Source: an uncultured Opitutia bacterium (lineage in GTDB: Bacteria; Verrucomicrobiota; Verrucomicrobiia; Opitutales; Opitutaceae). Taken from it: a DNA stretch of 39,884 nt. Location of the stretch: assembly GCA_903872425.1 (NCBI GenBank), contig CAIQKQ010000019.1:1-39884 (forward strand). The letters run 5' to 3'. Both the position numbers and the translations under genes were made by a program. Shown in pieces: positions 20,269-30,046 of this stretch. How positions within the stretch are numbered: the stretch's first letter is position 1; each line of letters starts with the position of its first letter. The notes beneath the pieces are model-generated. The model was not told where the DNA came from. It saw only the letters and a program-made list of their open reading frames with translations, and ran no database searches.

Positions 20269-22584
20269 TCAGAAGTTGATTTGGAACGAAGTGGCCAGCC
20301 AAAGGTTGGCCGCTTGCCCAGTGGTGGTGGCGTTGACGGAGATCGAGAAGAGGCCCCGGCTGGTGTCGTGTTCAATGCCCACCATGCCACGCGCCCAGTC
20401 CTGGCGTTGGCGCTGGCCTGGTGTCGTCACCGGGCCGATACCTATCCCAAAGTCCGCGGTGGTCGAAGCGCTCGTGCCCTGAAACCGATGCACCCCCTCA
20501 ATTGTGCCAACCAGGCGTAGACCGGTGCGGACCGCGTAAGCGCTGTTGACCCCCACGACGACTTCCGACGCTAGATCCTTGCGACCAGCGATGACAGCCG
20601 GAAAGCCGCCGCCAGTCTCGGTGAAGGTCGGAGTGGTGGTTTGCGCGACAGTGCCTTTCACATAAGGGGTGAGTGCGAGGCCACGCCATGCGATAGCGTT
20701 TTCCCAGTCGGCGCGCAGCGCACCTCCGGCGGTGTGTGCGTCAAACGAAGCCGAAGATGAGTCGGGTGTGCCTGCGTTTAAATAGCCGCGACGGATGTCG
20801 AGCAAATTCAGTTGGTAGAAGCCGGAGAGCGTGACCCAGAGCGCGCGGTTGGGGAGCTTGGTCAGCAGGTCGGCCATTAGGTAGGTGCCATTAAGCTCAG
20901 TCTTGCCAGCCACGGGCGTATGCTGGGTGGCGTTGGTCTTGCCCAAGGCCAAATTGAATTGGAGCCGGCCAAAGTTGTGCCCGACGCCGACCTCGCCGAC
21001 GCTGAGGTCGCCGTCGCGGCTGCCGTGGCTGTCCTCGCCGAGGTCGCCAGCGGCCCAGGCGGTGGACTTCCCCTCTGCGGCCCGGCGCGCCAGCGGATGA
21101 CCGTGCGCCCCGCTGAGCATCGTCCAGCCGGCGTCCGTCGCGAGGCTCAAGGAATTCGCCGTGCTCACCATCCCGCGCCGCAGCTCAGCCACTGTGATCG
21201 CGGCCCCCGGGATCCCGGTGCCGCCACGCGCGAGATACACGATGTCTTCGTTTTCCTGCAGTGAACCGGTGACCACAGTTCCGTCCTCGCTGACCGAATA
21301 AGCGGCCCCGGTCACAAAGGAAGCGCCCACTGTGACGCCGCTGTCGGTCAACCATTCCTCGACCGTCTGCATGCCGGTGGCCTCGGTCCAACGGAAAGCG
21401 TGAAACCCCTCTGAGTCCTGGAGCGTACCGACGACAACCGAACCGGTGTGGTTCATCGCACCGGCAAAGGAAAAAGTCGCCGTGCTGCCGCGGTTGTTGA
21501 GGTTCACCATTCCGGTGGTGGGCGTCCAACGGAAGGCTTGGGTTTGGTCATTCGGGAGGGTGTCGGAGTTGCCCACAACCACATTGCCATCGGTGCTCAC
21601 GAAACTGGCGGATGAGCGGGTGCCAGCACCGAGCGTGCCGAGATCGGTCATCGTGCCGGCCTTCCAGCGGAAAGCATGACTATCGGAGCCAGGAAGGGTG
21701 TCAGCCTCGCCCACAATTACGCTACCATCCGGGGTCATAGCGTTGGGAGTGGAAAACGTGCCCGTCCCGAGGGTACCCAAGTCCACCATACCCTCCGCCT
21801 GCGTCCAGCGAAACGCGTGCACATTGTCATGCGGGATGGTTTCGGAACTGCCGACGACCACCTCGCCATCCGTACTGACAAATTGGGCGAATGAATTGCT
21901 GCCGGTGCCCAAGGTGCCAAGGTCGGTCATCGTCGAAGTGGTTAAGGTCCAACGGAACGCATGTGAGTCGTTGGGGTTAACGTCAGCTTGGCCCACGATC
22001 ACGCTGCCGTCTGGGGTCATGGCCGTGGGACTTGAGGTGGAGCCGGTACCGAGCGTGCCAAGGTCCAGTATGCCATCCGCCTCAGTCCAGCGGAACGCGT
22101 GGCTCAAGCCACCGACCTCGTCAATGGCGGGAATAGTATCGGAACTGCCGACCACCACCTCGCCATCCGTGCTCACAAACTGGGCGAAAGAATTATTGCC
22201 GGTACCCAAGGTGCCAAGGTCGGTCATGGTCGAGCTCGTCACATCAAAGCGGAACGCATGAAAGGTATCGGCGGTAACCGCCGTTTCGCCCACGATCACG
22301 CCGCCATCCAGGGTGGTGGCGTTGTTGTAAACAGCACTGCCAGGACCAGGCGCACCAAGCGGAGGGCTGATGCTGGACGTGATCACCTGAGTCGTGAGTG
22401 TGGTAGCGTCCGATAAAAATATGTCGGCTGTGAAGTCACCGGTATTAACCTCGAACCCGTTTGGGTCACCGCCAGAGTTGAGAATTTGCGCCTGGACAGC
22501 GGACGGGGAGAGCCAAACTGAGCTCAAGGCGAGGAAAGCCAATAACCCACGGTACCACCGGCGGATGAGTGGATGGATTTTCAT
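20269..22584 (-). CDS. Secreted HAF-repeat protein with C-terminal autotransporter beta-barrel
   Basis: Signal peptide MKIHPLIRRWYRGLLAFLALSSVWLSPSAVQAQ; multiple HAFRWT...DLGTLGTG...DG.V.VG repeats; barrel-like C-terminus ending NLWLATSFQINF. Confidence 0.88.
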   Translation of the reverse strand: MKIHPLIRRWYRGLLAFLALSSVWLSPSAVQAQILNSGGDPNGFEVNTGDFTADIFLSDATTLTTQVITSSISPPLGAPGPGSAVYNNATTLDGGVIVGETAVTADTFHAFRFDVTSSTMTDLGTLGTGNNSFAQFVSTDGEVVVGSSDTIPAIDEVGGLSHAFRWTEADGILDLGTLGTGSTSSPTAMTPDGSVIVGQADVNPNDSHAFRWTLTTSTMTDLGTLGTGSNSFAQFVSTDGEVVVGSSETIPHDNVHAFRWTQAEGMVDLGTLGTGTFSTPNAMTPDGSVIVGEADTLPGSDSHAFRWKAGTMTDLGTLGAGTRSSASFVSTDGNVVVGNSDTLPNDQTQAFRWTPTTGMVNLNNRGSTATFSFAGAMNHTGSVVVGTLQDSEGFHAFRWTEATGMQTVEEWLTDSGVTVGASFVTGAAYSVSEDGTVVTGSLQENEDIVYLARGGTGIPGAAITVAELRRGMVSTANSLSLATDAGWTMLSGAHGHPLARRAAEGKSTAWAAGDLGEDSHGSRDGDLSVGEVGVGHNFGRLQFNLALGKTNATQHTPVAGKTELNGTYLMADLLTKLPNRALWVTLSGFYQLNLLDIRRGYLNAGTPDSSSASFDAHTAGGALRADWENAIAWRGLALTPYVKGTVAQTTTPTFTETGGGFPAVIAGRKDLASEVVVGVNSAYAVRTGLRLVGTIEGVHRFQGTSASTTADFGIGIGPVTTPGQRQRQDWARGMVGIEHDTSRGLFSISVNATTTGQAANLWLATSFQINF
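21560..22270 (-). repeat. Tandem HAF repeat array within the autotransporter gene
   Basis: Near-identical blocks at 21845-21930 and 22142-22226 (offset 297 nt, about 8 differences by eye) with a weaker third copy near 21569. Confidence 0.85.
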
Positions 22585-22774
22585 GTAGTGAATACTAAAG
22601 GAAAATAGCTGCAATCACCGGACGCGGCCGGTGCACTTCAGCCGTAAAATCCAGCTGTTTGCCATTTCTGCAAATCCAAAAATCCTACTTTATAGGCTTC
22701 GAGATTTTCAGGACTTGGGCCGCTACCGGCATGGGCTTTGCCCCTTACCATTCTGTCACTCAGATTTTTGTAAA

Positions 22775-22962
22775 AATTGATATCGGATATCAGAAGTCAG
22801 TTACCGAGGTCAGCAGGCCGAAATCAGCCAATCCGAAATCCGCCTAATTTCAAAGCCACCATCCAAAATCCAAAATTTCAAAGCTGCCCCTCCTCCTACG
22901 GTAATCCGCACTACGCAATTCTCAAATCGTCCTACGGTCTATCCAAAATCAAAATTGCGGAT
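22775..22962. repeat. Intergenic patch of repeated short AT-rich words
   Basis: GATATCGGATATCAG, CCGAAATC/TCCGAAATCC, ATCCAAAATC (x2), ATTTCAAAGC (x2), TCCTACGGT (x2). Confidence 0.55.
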
Positions 22963-22971
22963 TTCGCTAGT

Positions 22972-23056
22972 TGGTGCTCGGGACAGGACTCGAACCTGCA
23001 CGCCTTACGGCACACGCCCCTCAAACGTGTGTGTCTACCAATTCCACCACCCGAGC
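22972..23056 (-). tRNA. tRNA-Leu (anticodon GAG)
   Basis: Minus strand GCTCGGGTGGTGGAATTGGTAGACACACACGTTTGAGGGGCGTGTGCCGTAAGGCGTGCAGGTTCGAGTCCTGTCCCGAGCACCA; 7-bp acceptor, long variable arm, encoded CCA. Confidence 0.95.
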
Positions 23057-23209
23057 ATTTTGCTAACCAAGGGAACGTGACTAAACGCGACGCCGTCTAG
23101 CTTGTCCAGCGTGGAAATGAGGATTTTTTGCCGGAACTTGCGCCCGCAGGCATCGGCACGGTTTGAGTGCACAGCCAAGGGTGCTGGCGCGACGCCGACC
23201 TCGGGCAAG

Positions 23210-24643
23210 TCAGCGTACGGTAATCGTCACGTCGCGGTAAGTACCCCGGGAGTAGAGGCTGACCACATTCGGGCCTGGCTTGAGCAGACTGCGGGCGGCG
23301 GCGAGGTCGGTCACATCAATCTGGTTGATTTGCAGAATGACTTGTCCGGGCGCGAGCTGGTCGGCGTAGGCGGAGTTGTTTTTGACCTCGGAAACAACGA
23401 GACCGCCAGTCGGCGGCGGGGTAGCATTTCCCCGGCCGCCACCACCGAGGCTGCGCGCGGCGGCCGGCGTGAGCGGGATGGCGCGCACGCCTGGGAGCAA
23501 GTCGGAGAGTGTTTCGTCGAGTTGGGCGAGGCGGACATTACGGGCGTCGGGCTTGCCGGCGTGGAGAAATTTTACGGCGACGTCGCGACCAGGAGCCATC
23601 TGCGAAACAGTAAGGCGAAACTCTTGGATGGACGCGACGGCATGGCCGCCGACGGAGATAATGACGTCATCGGGTTTGAGGCCGGCCTTGGCCGCGGGGC
23701 TGTCGGCGGCGACCTCAGTGATGAACACGCCCTTAGTATCCTTGGGGAGCTTGGCGGCATCGGCACGTTCGGCCGTGAGGGTTTCGCCACCGACGCCGAG
23801 GAAGCCTCGGACCACCTTGCCGCCGTTCTCGATCAGATTCCGCATAATGCTCGCGACCAAGTTGACGGGAATGGAAAATCCGATACCGATGCTGCCGGAT
23901 GACGGGGAGATGATGGCGCTGTTGAGGCCGACCAGGCGACCCCGGGCGTCTACGAGCGGTCCACCGGAATTACCCATGTTGATGGCGGCGTCGGTCTGGA
24001 TGAAATCTTCGTAGCCGCCAACATCATCGAGAATGCCAAGGTCGGTGCGACCCTTGGCCGAGACTATCCCGCTCGTGACGGTCTGTCCGACGCCGAGCGG
24101 ATTGCCGATGGCAAACACGATGTCGCCCACGCGCACCTTGTCGCTGTCGGCCAGCGTGAGCGCCGGAAGTTTGCTCGCGTCAATTTTGATGATAGCAATG
24201 TCGGTTTTCTCATCGGCCCCGATAAGCTTGGCCTTGAACTCATGGTCGTCGGCCAACGAAACCGTCAGCTCGTCCGCGCCCTCGACGACATGGTTGTTGG
24301 TGAGAATATAACCATCCGGCGAGACGATCACGCCCGAACCGAGGCCCTCCTGCTTGCGCGGCTGACCGCCACCACTGCCGCCGCCGCGCCGACCGAAGCC
24401 CGCTGGCCGACGGACCATCACGATGGAATGGACGGACACAACAGCCTGCTGGACGGGCTCCAGCATGTCGGCGTAACTGGCAAGGTGGCCGGCCGAGCCT
24501 GCGCCGACGGGAGAGGCGTCCAGCTTGAGCACGGGCATGGCGACAGCCGGCGCGGATTTGGAGTCGGCCGCCAGCAAGCGGCCTAACCCCGATGCGAGGA
24601 GCACCACAATAGGCAAAACACGGAGAAAGAAACGTGCGGTCAT
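23210..24643 (-). CDS. DegP/HtrA-type periplasmic serine protease with PDZ domains
   Basis: GSGVIVSPDGYILTNNHVV, DIAIIKID, TDAAINMGNSGGPLVD, two PDZ-like regions. Confidence 0.95.
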   Translation of the reverse strand: MTARFFLRVLPIVVLLASGLGRLLAADSKSAPAVAMPVLKLDASPVGAGSAGHLASYADMLEPVQQAVVSVHSIVMVRRPAGFGRRGGGSGGGQPRKQEGLGSGVIVSPDGYILTNNHVVEGADELTVSLADDHEFKAKLIGADEKTDIAIIKIDASKLPALTLADSDKVRVGDIVFAIGNPLGVGQTVTSGIVSAKGRTDLGILDDVGGYEDFIQTDAAINMGNSGGPLVDARGRLVGLNSAIISPSSGSIGIGFSIPVNLVASIMRNLIENGGKVVRGFLGVGGETLTAERADAAKLPKDTKGVFITEVAADSPAAKAGLKPDDVIISVGGHAVASIQEFRLTVSQMAPGRDVAVKFLHAGKPDARNVRLAQLDETLSDLLPGVRAIPLTPAAARSLGGGGRGNATPPPTGGLVVSEVKNNSAYADQLAPGQVILQINQIDVTDLAAARSLLKPGPNVVSLYSRGTYRDVTITVR

Positions 24644-24737
24644 AGGAGTGGGGATAAGTGAAACGGAGAACTTAAGCTTGGCAAATGACGCAGCGCACGG
24701 ACGGATGTTTCACGGCTCCGCCAGGCCGACGGAGCGG

Positions 24738-25685
24738 CTAAAAGCCTTTGATTTTGAACAGACTTGTCACGCTCTCGTTGGAGTGGATGCGGACGATGGC
24801 GTCGGCGAGCAGGTCGCCGATGTTGAGCACGCGAATGGGGAGCTGGTGCGCCTCAACCGGGATGGAGTTGGTGGTGATGAGCTCATCAATGTCGCGCTTG
24901 CCGAGACGTTCGTATGCAAGCGAGTTGAGGAGCGCGTGGCTGACGGCGGCGCGAACGCTGACCGCACCGTGGGCCCGGAGAAGCTTGGCGGCGTTGACAA
25001 GTGTGCCAGCAGTTTCGGTGATGTCATCCACGATGAGCACATCTTTGCCGGCGACCTCGCCGACGATGTTGACAGGTTCGACGGTAGTGGCGCTGGTGCG
25101 TTTTTTCCAGACCATGCCGAGGCCGGTGCCGAGAAGGTTGGCGTAGGCAGCGGCCATCTTCATGCCACCGACGTCGGGCGAGACCACGACCAGGTTATCA
25201 CAACGCAGCGTGGCGAAGTACTTGAAGAAAACCGGTGAGGCAAAGAGGTGGTCCACCGGAATATCAAAGAATCCCTGGATTTGCTGCGAGTGCAGATCCA
25301 TCGTAAGGATACGGTTCGCCCCAGCGGCGACCAATAAGTTGGCGACCAACTTCGCGGTGATCGGCACGCGGGGCTGGTCCTTGCGGTCCTGCCGCGCGTA
25401 ACCGTAGAAGGGCATCACCGCAGTGATGCGGTGGGCCGACGCCCGCTTGGCGGCGTCAATCATGATCAGCAGCTCCATGATGTGCTGATTCGTCGGCGTG
25501 CAGGTGGACTGGACGATGAAGACGTCCTGCCCGCGGATATTTTCGTCAATTTTGACGAACGTCTCCCCATCGGGAAAGCTCGTGACGGTGGCGGCACCGA
25601 GCGGCACGCCGACGTGGCGGCAGATGTCCTCGGCGAGAGGACGGTTGGAGTTGCCGGAAAATATTTTCAGCCGTGGCTCGCTCAT
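24738..25685 (-). CDS. prs: Ribose-phosphate pyrophosphokinase
   Basis: LKIFSGNSNRPLAEDICRHVGVPLG, DGETFVKIDENIRGQDVFIVQST, YARQDRKDQPRVPITAKLVANLL, DVLIVDDITETAGTL. Confidence 0.97.
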   Translation of the reverse strand: MSEPRLKIFSGNSNRPLAEDICRHVGVPLGAATVTSFPDGETFVKIDENIRGQDVFIVQSTCTPTNQHIMELLIMIDAAKRASAHRITAVMPFYGYARQDRKDQPRVPITAKLVANLLVAAGANRILTMDLHSQQIQGFFDIPVDHLFASPVFFKYFATLRCDNLVVVSPDVGGMKMAAAYANLLGTGLGMVWKKRTSATTVEPVNIVGEVAGKDVLIVDDITETAGTLVNAAKLLRAHGAVSVRAAVSHALLNSLAYERLGKRDIDELITTNSIPVEAHQLPIRVLNIGDLLADAIVRIHSNESVTSLFKIKGF

Positions 25686-25710
25686 TGGTGGCGACAGCGT
25701 GACGAGAATG

Positions 25711-26766
25711 TCACGCGGCGGAAGACTTTTTTAAGCGAACAATCTCAGCCTCTAAATCGCCGACGCGCCGGAACAGCGCGGGCAGCCGCTGGCGCAGGAC
25801 CCGAATACGTTGCTCAAGCTGGATCGGAATCGCCGGGTAGCCGTCCACAAACGCTCCGTCGGCCAGGTCGCGCGTGACGCCTGCCTGCCCGCCAACCTTG
25901 GCTCCTTTCCCCAGAGCGAGATGACCCGCCACACCGGCCTGGCCGCCAAAGATGGCGTAATCGCCAATCGTCGTGCTGCCCGAAATACCGACCTGCGCGC
26001 AGAAGAGGCAGTGCTTTCCGATGACCACGTTATGCGCAATCTGGACGAGGTTGTCGATCTTAGTCCCCTCCCCGATGACCGTGCGGCTGAAGCGCGCACG
26101 ATCAATGGTGGAGTTCGCCCCGATCTCCACGTCGCGCTCGATCAGCACCTGCCCGACCTGCGGCACTTTCTCGTGGCGGCCAGCGACAAACTCGTAGCCA
26201 AAGCCATCGGAACCGACCACGACGCCCGCGTGCAGCCGCACGCGCTCGCGCAGCTCGCACTCGGCCGTGACCACCACGCCCGGCATGAGCCAGCAGTCGT
26301 CGCCCACTCGGGCGTTACGGCCGAGAAAAATCTGTGCCTGCAAATGCGCCCGCTCGCCCACCACCGCGCCGGCCTCGACCACACAGAGCGGGCCGACGGT
26401 CGCCGTCGCTGCCACCCGCGCGTCCGGCGCGACCACCGCGCTGGGATGGACGCCCGCTGCCGGCCGCGGCCAGAGCGTCCGCTCGAGGCGAGCGCACACG
26501 CGAGCGAGCGCAACAGAGGGATTTTCGACAAAAAGAAACAGCTGCCCCGTCCCCGGCTCGACCGCACAATCCGGTGGCAGCAAGATCACGGACGCGGCGG
26601 ACGCGGCCACGTCGGCCTTGTACTTTACGTTACCGAGAAATGACAGCTCACCGGCCCCCGCACCGCGCAACGCAGCCAACCCGCCAATGATCGCGGTCGT
26701 AGCCCCCTTGGAGGCAAGCGGACGAACAATGTCCACAATTTCGGCGGCGCTCAGAGAGATTTGCAT
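25711..26766 (-). CDS. lpxD: UDP-3-O-acylglucosamine N-acyltransferase
   Basis: Hexapeptide left-handed helix repeats; GSDGFGYEFVAGRHEKVPQVGQVLIERDVEIGANSTIDRARFSRTVIGEGTKIDNLVQIAHNVVIG. Confidence 0.96.
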   Translation of the reverse strand: MQISLSAAEIVDIVRPLASKGATTAIIGGLAALRGAGAGELSFLGNVKYKADVAASAASVILLPPDCAVEPGTGQLFLFVENPSVALARVCARLERTLWPRPAAGVHPSAVVAPDARVAATATVGPLCVVEAGAVVGERAHLQAQIFLGRNARVGDDCWLMPGVVVTAECELRERVRLHAGVVVGSDGFGYEFVAGRHEKVPQVGQVLIERDVEIGANSTIDRARFSRTVIGEGTKIDNLVQIAHNVVIGKHCLFCAQVGISGSTTIGDYAIFGGQAGVAGHLALGKGAKVGGQAGVTRDLADGAFVDGYPAIPIQLEQRIRVLRQRLPALFRRVGDLEAEIVRLKKSSAA

Positions 26767-26828
26767 GGGCCAAAACTCTGACGGCATTCACCACGCATGG
26801 CAATGCCACAGTCGCTTCGCCGGTGCAC

Positions 26829-26858
26829 AAAAAACCCCGGCCCAATCACGGGCCGGGG
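26829..26858 (-). terminator. Rho-independent terminator downstream of ompH/skp
   Basis: Minus strand CCCCGGCCC-GTGATT-GGGCCGGGG followed by TTTTTT. Confidence 0.9.
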
Positions 26859-26879
26859 CGAAAGGTTCGATGGGGTCAC

Positions 26880-27587
26880 TCAGGGCGCTTTCGGCGCCGG
26901 GAAGACCACAGAGGGCGCGGCCGAATCGGACGCGGCGGGTTTGACCATGGTCCCGGCCGGCACCGGCGCTACGGGTGCGAGTGGCGCGAGGGGCGCGGCT
27001 GCGGTGGGATGGCCGGCGTTAAGCGATTTCAGCACTTCTTCGGTGATATCGGTGTAAGCGCTGTCGAGCCAAAGGAAACTGCTGGTGCCAAAATTATTGT
27101 TGTTGGACCGATCAATCAGCATGTTCGCGCCCTTCTGTTGCGCGATTTTCTTCGCGGCCTCGGTGATCAGAGGGATAGTCGTGCCACGGTAGTTGGCAAT
27201 CGTGTTGGCCGCCACATCATTGGTGTTTTTGGAGAGAAGCTGGAGATCGGCTTCCTTATCCTGGATGCGTTTCCTCAGGTCGGCCCCTTGTTTTTCCGCC
27301 TCGGCCTTGGCGGCAGCGGTGATAGTCGGATCACCGGTCACTTTGGCCGCCAGCTCTTGGTATTTCGTAATCAGATCGGCGCGATCTTTAACGAGTGGCT
27401 CGGCCTGCTTCTTCGCCTGCTCAGCGTAGTCGTTGAGCTTGGCCTGCTGAATGGCCGTGTCCCAATAGCCCTCATAGGCTTTCTGGAAGTCAATCACGAC
27501 GATCTTGGGCGTGGGCTGGGCAGTAAGACTGACGGCACCAAGGACGGTGAGCGCGGCAGCAAGAATGAATTTGACGGAGGATTTCAT
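26880..27587 (-). CDS. OmpH/Skp-family periplasmic chaperone
   Basis: Signal peptide MKSSVKFILAAALTVLGAVSLTAQ, KIVVIDFQKAYEGYWDT, coiled-coil core, SAYTDITEEVLKSLN; downstream of bamA. Confidence 0.9.
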   Translation of the reverse strand: MKSSVKFILAAALTVLGAVSLTAQPTPKIVVIDFQKAYEGYWDTAIQQAKLNDYAEQAKKQAEPLVKDRADLITKYQELAAKVTGDPTITAAAKAEAEKQGADLRKRIQDKEADLQLLSKNTNDVAANTIANYRGTTIPLITEAAKKIAQQKGANMLIDRSNNNNFGTSSFLWLDSAYTDITEEVLKSLNAGHPTAAAPLAPLAPVAPVPAGTMVKPAASDSAAPSVVFPAPKAP

Positions 27588-27610
27588 GGAGAGAGAAAAA
27601 TAGGCGACAC

Positions 27611-30046
27611 TCAGAAACGCGTGCCAATGGAAAAATTGAAACGCATACCTTTATTGTTGGTATTGTCGGCCTTCAAGGGAAAGCCGAAGTCGAGGTTCAA
27701 CGGCGCACCGTTTAGGAGCAAGCGCAAACCAAAACCATAATCGGAGTTGTAGCCACTAGTGCCAAAATCGTAGGCATTGGCGTTGACAAATCCCGCGTCG
27801 TAGAAAATCGCGAAACGGGCGGGGTTGACGACTTCCAGTGAATATTCGAGGCTGACGAAGCCATAGGTCTTGCCACCAATCGGCTCTTTCGAGGCCGTGT
27901 CCTTCGGTCCAACCTCGCGATAGTCGAAGCCGCGCAACGTATAGGGGCCGCCAAGGAAATAGCGGTCGAAAAAGGGCACCTGCGTGCTCTGGCCGTAGTT
28001 TTCAATCACCCCCGCGCGGCCGACGAGTGAGAGCACTTGCGCCTGCGGTACAAAGAGCTTGAAAAATTGCGAGCCGCGGGCCTCGAGGCGGTAGTATTCC
28101 GCATCGGCCCCGAGGAAACCGCCAGCCAGCTCGGCCGTGAGCTCGACGCGGTTGCCGGAAGTGGTATTGAGCAGGCGGTCGCGAATGTCGCGGGTCAGGG
28201 TGAGGCCGATTTTGGACTCCGTGTTCTGACCGGCCAAGGCCTTGATGACGGCAGGGGCGGTAGCTTCAATCTTGCTGATGTCCACCGCCTCAAAGGTGTA
28301 GCTCACCTGCCCCTCGACATCGCCGACGCCAATAAAACGATTGCCAAAAGCCGGCAGCACGACCTTGCGGAGATAGACCTGCACGCCGGCACGAATCTCA
28401 TCGTAGAGGCTGCTGTTAAAGCTGCTCGAGGTGCGATAAATGGAGAAACCCAACGCGAGCCGGCGCTGAAACAACCATGGTTCCTCGAAGGAAAGCAGCG
28501 CCTGGCTTGAGCGGGTGCCGAGCTGCAAGAGTAAGCGAAATTTTTGTCCCGCGCCTTGGTAACGCGAGCGGGGATTGAAGAGGTCGAAATTGTTTTGGGT
28601 GACCTCGGCCGTAACGACAAATTTCTCGAGTGAGCTGATGCCTGCGCCGAAATTAAATGCCCCAGTCTGCGCCTCTTTCACGGCAATCTTGAGGTTGCGT
28701 CGGGCGGGGACCGCGGTGGCCTCGTCCGTGACGCGCACCTCGTCGAAGAAGCGGGTGTTTTCCAGCGTAAGCTGGGCGTTTTTCATCCGTACGGTGTCGA
28801 ACACGTCGCCGGGACCGAGGTTCAACTCGCGGATGAGAACGAGGCTTTTGGTCTTCGTGTTGCCCTCGATTTGCACCGACTCGACGTGCACCAGCTCGCC
28901 CTCGCGGATGACATACTCGATGTCAATTGACGTGCCACTGCCGGGGTGCGGCTGGGTCATGGTCACCCGCGTCTCCAAATAGCCGAGCGTACCAAAGGCG
29001 TCCTGTAGAGCCGTTTCGTCGGCTTTCATCTTAGAGGGTGCGAACACGGCGCCGGTTTTTTGCTTGAGCAACTTCAGCAGATCGGGCGTCGAGATAATGG
29101 TGTTGCCGCTGATCGTAACCGTGCCCACCCGCGATTGCGGACCTTCGACAATGGGAATGGTAAGGGCGATCTTGCCGGACGAGGGCCGGTTGCTGGCGAT
29201 TTTTTCGCGCAACGGGATTTCGACGTCGAGATAGCCTTGCTCCTTGTAGTAATCGCGCAGTTTAATCAGGTCGTCCTCAAATTGCTCGTCCTGCAAATAG
29301 CCGGACCCGGTGAGCCACGAGAACCAACCGCGGGTCTTCGTCTCCATCAGACCGCGTAATGTGCCGGCCGTGACGTGGTTATTACCCGTGAAACCAATCG
29401 AGCCGATGACGGCCCTTGCGCCCTCGCTAATCGTGAATATCACGCCGGCGCTGCCAGCCGCGCCGTCCGAACGATCGATGCGATAGTCCACCTTCGCTTG
29501 GCTGTAACCAGCCTTCTGATAAAAATCCCGAATCTGCTCCGCGTCGGCGTGAACCTGCTGCTCATCCAGTGCGTTGCCGGCCTTGGTCTTCACTTCTTTG
29601 GCAAAACCTGCGCTGAGAAAACCGCCGGCACTGAGTTTGCTGTTACCCTCGTAGCGCACCGCCTGCACGCGGAGCTTGGGCGTCACCAGCACGGTGATGT
29701 CCACCGCCGAGTGGTCGGCACGCTCGGTCGGACGGATGTCCACCTGCGCGAACTGGCCAGTTGCGTAGAGCGAGCGCACATCGTGGTCCAAGCTGGTGCT
29801 GTCAAAATCCGTACCCTCGCGCAACCGCATGTTGGCCAGCACCACTTGTTCGCTGATCAGAGTGGTCTGCGTCGCAAACTGCACCGTGATCTTCCCGATC
29901 TTAAGTGGGGCCGGCGCAGTAGCGGACAGACCGGCCGAGACTGAAGGCGCGACGGAAGGCTGAGCCAGCCCGGCCACGGCAGTGAGCAGCAGGGCAAGAG
30001 CGAGACGAAGGGCGCAGGGCGCAGGGCTACTGGGTGAAGTTTTCAA
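27611..30046 (-). CDS. bamA: Outer membrane protein assembly factor BamA
   Basis: POTRA repeats, C-terminal barrel with FFDRYFLGGPYTLRGFDYREVGP and terminal FNFSIGTRF; apparent TTG start. Confidence 0.95.
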   Translation of the reverse strand: MKTSPSSPAPCALRLALALLLTAVAGLAQPSVAPSVSAGLSATAPAPLKIGKITVQFATQTTLISEQVVLANMRLREGTDFDSTSLDHDVRSLYATGQFAQVDIRPTERADHSAVDITVLVTPKLRVQAVRYEGNSKLSAGGFLSAGFAKEVKTKAGNALDEQQVHADAEQIRDFYQKAGYSQAKVDYRIDRSDGAAGSAGVIFTISEGARAVIGSIGFTGNNHVTAGTLRGLMETKTRGWFSWLTGSGYLQDEQFEDDLIKLRDYYKEQGYLDVEIPLREKIASNRPSSGKIALTIPIVEGPQSRVGTVTISGNTIISTPDLLKLLKQKTGAVFAPSKMKADETALQDAFGTLGYLETRVTMTQPHPGSGTSIDIEYVIREGELVHVESVQIEGNTKTKSLVLIRELNLGPGDVFDTVRMKNAQLTLENTRFFDEVRVTDEATAVPARRNLKIAVKEAQTGAFNFGAGISSLEKFVVTAEVTQNNFDLFNPRSRYQGAGQKFRLLLQLGTRSSQALLSFEEPWLFQRRLALGFSIYRTSSSFNSSLYDEIRAGVQVYLRKVVLPAFGNRFIGVGDVEGQVSYTFEAVDISKIEATAPAVIKALAGQNTESKIGLTLTRDIRDRLLNTTSGNRVELTAELAGGFLGADAEYYRLEARGSQFFKLFVPQAQVLSLVGRAGVIENYGQSTQVPFFDRYFLGGPYTLRGFDYREVGPKDTASKEPIGGKTYGFVSLEYSLEVVNPARFAIFYDAGFVNANAYDFGTSGYNSDYGFGLRLLLNGAPLNLDFGFPLKADNTNNKGMRFNFSIGTRF

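Noticed and set aside
22659-23100. Small plus-strand ORFs over the tRNA-Leu region
   Set aside because: They run through the repeat patch and the antisense of the tRNA; no plausible protein features.
23102-23902. 266-aa plus-strand ORF
   Set aside because: Antisense to the DegP/HtrA gene, which shows the protease motifs on the minus strand.
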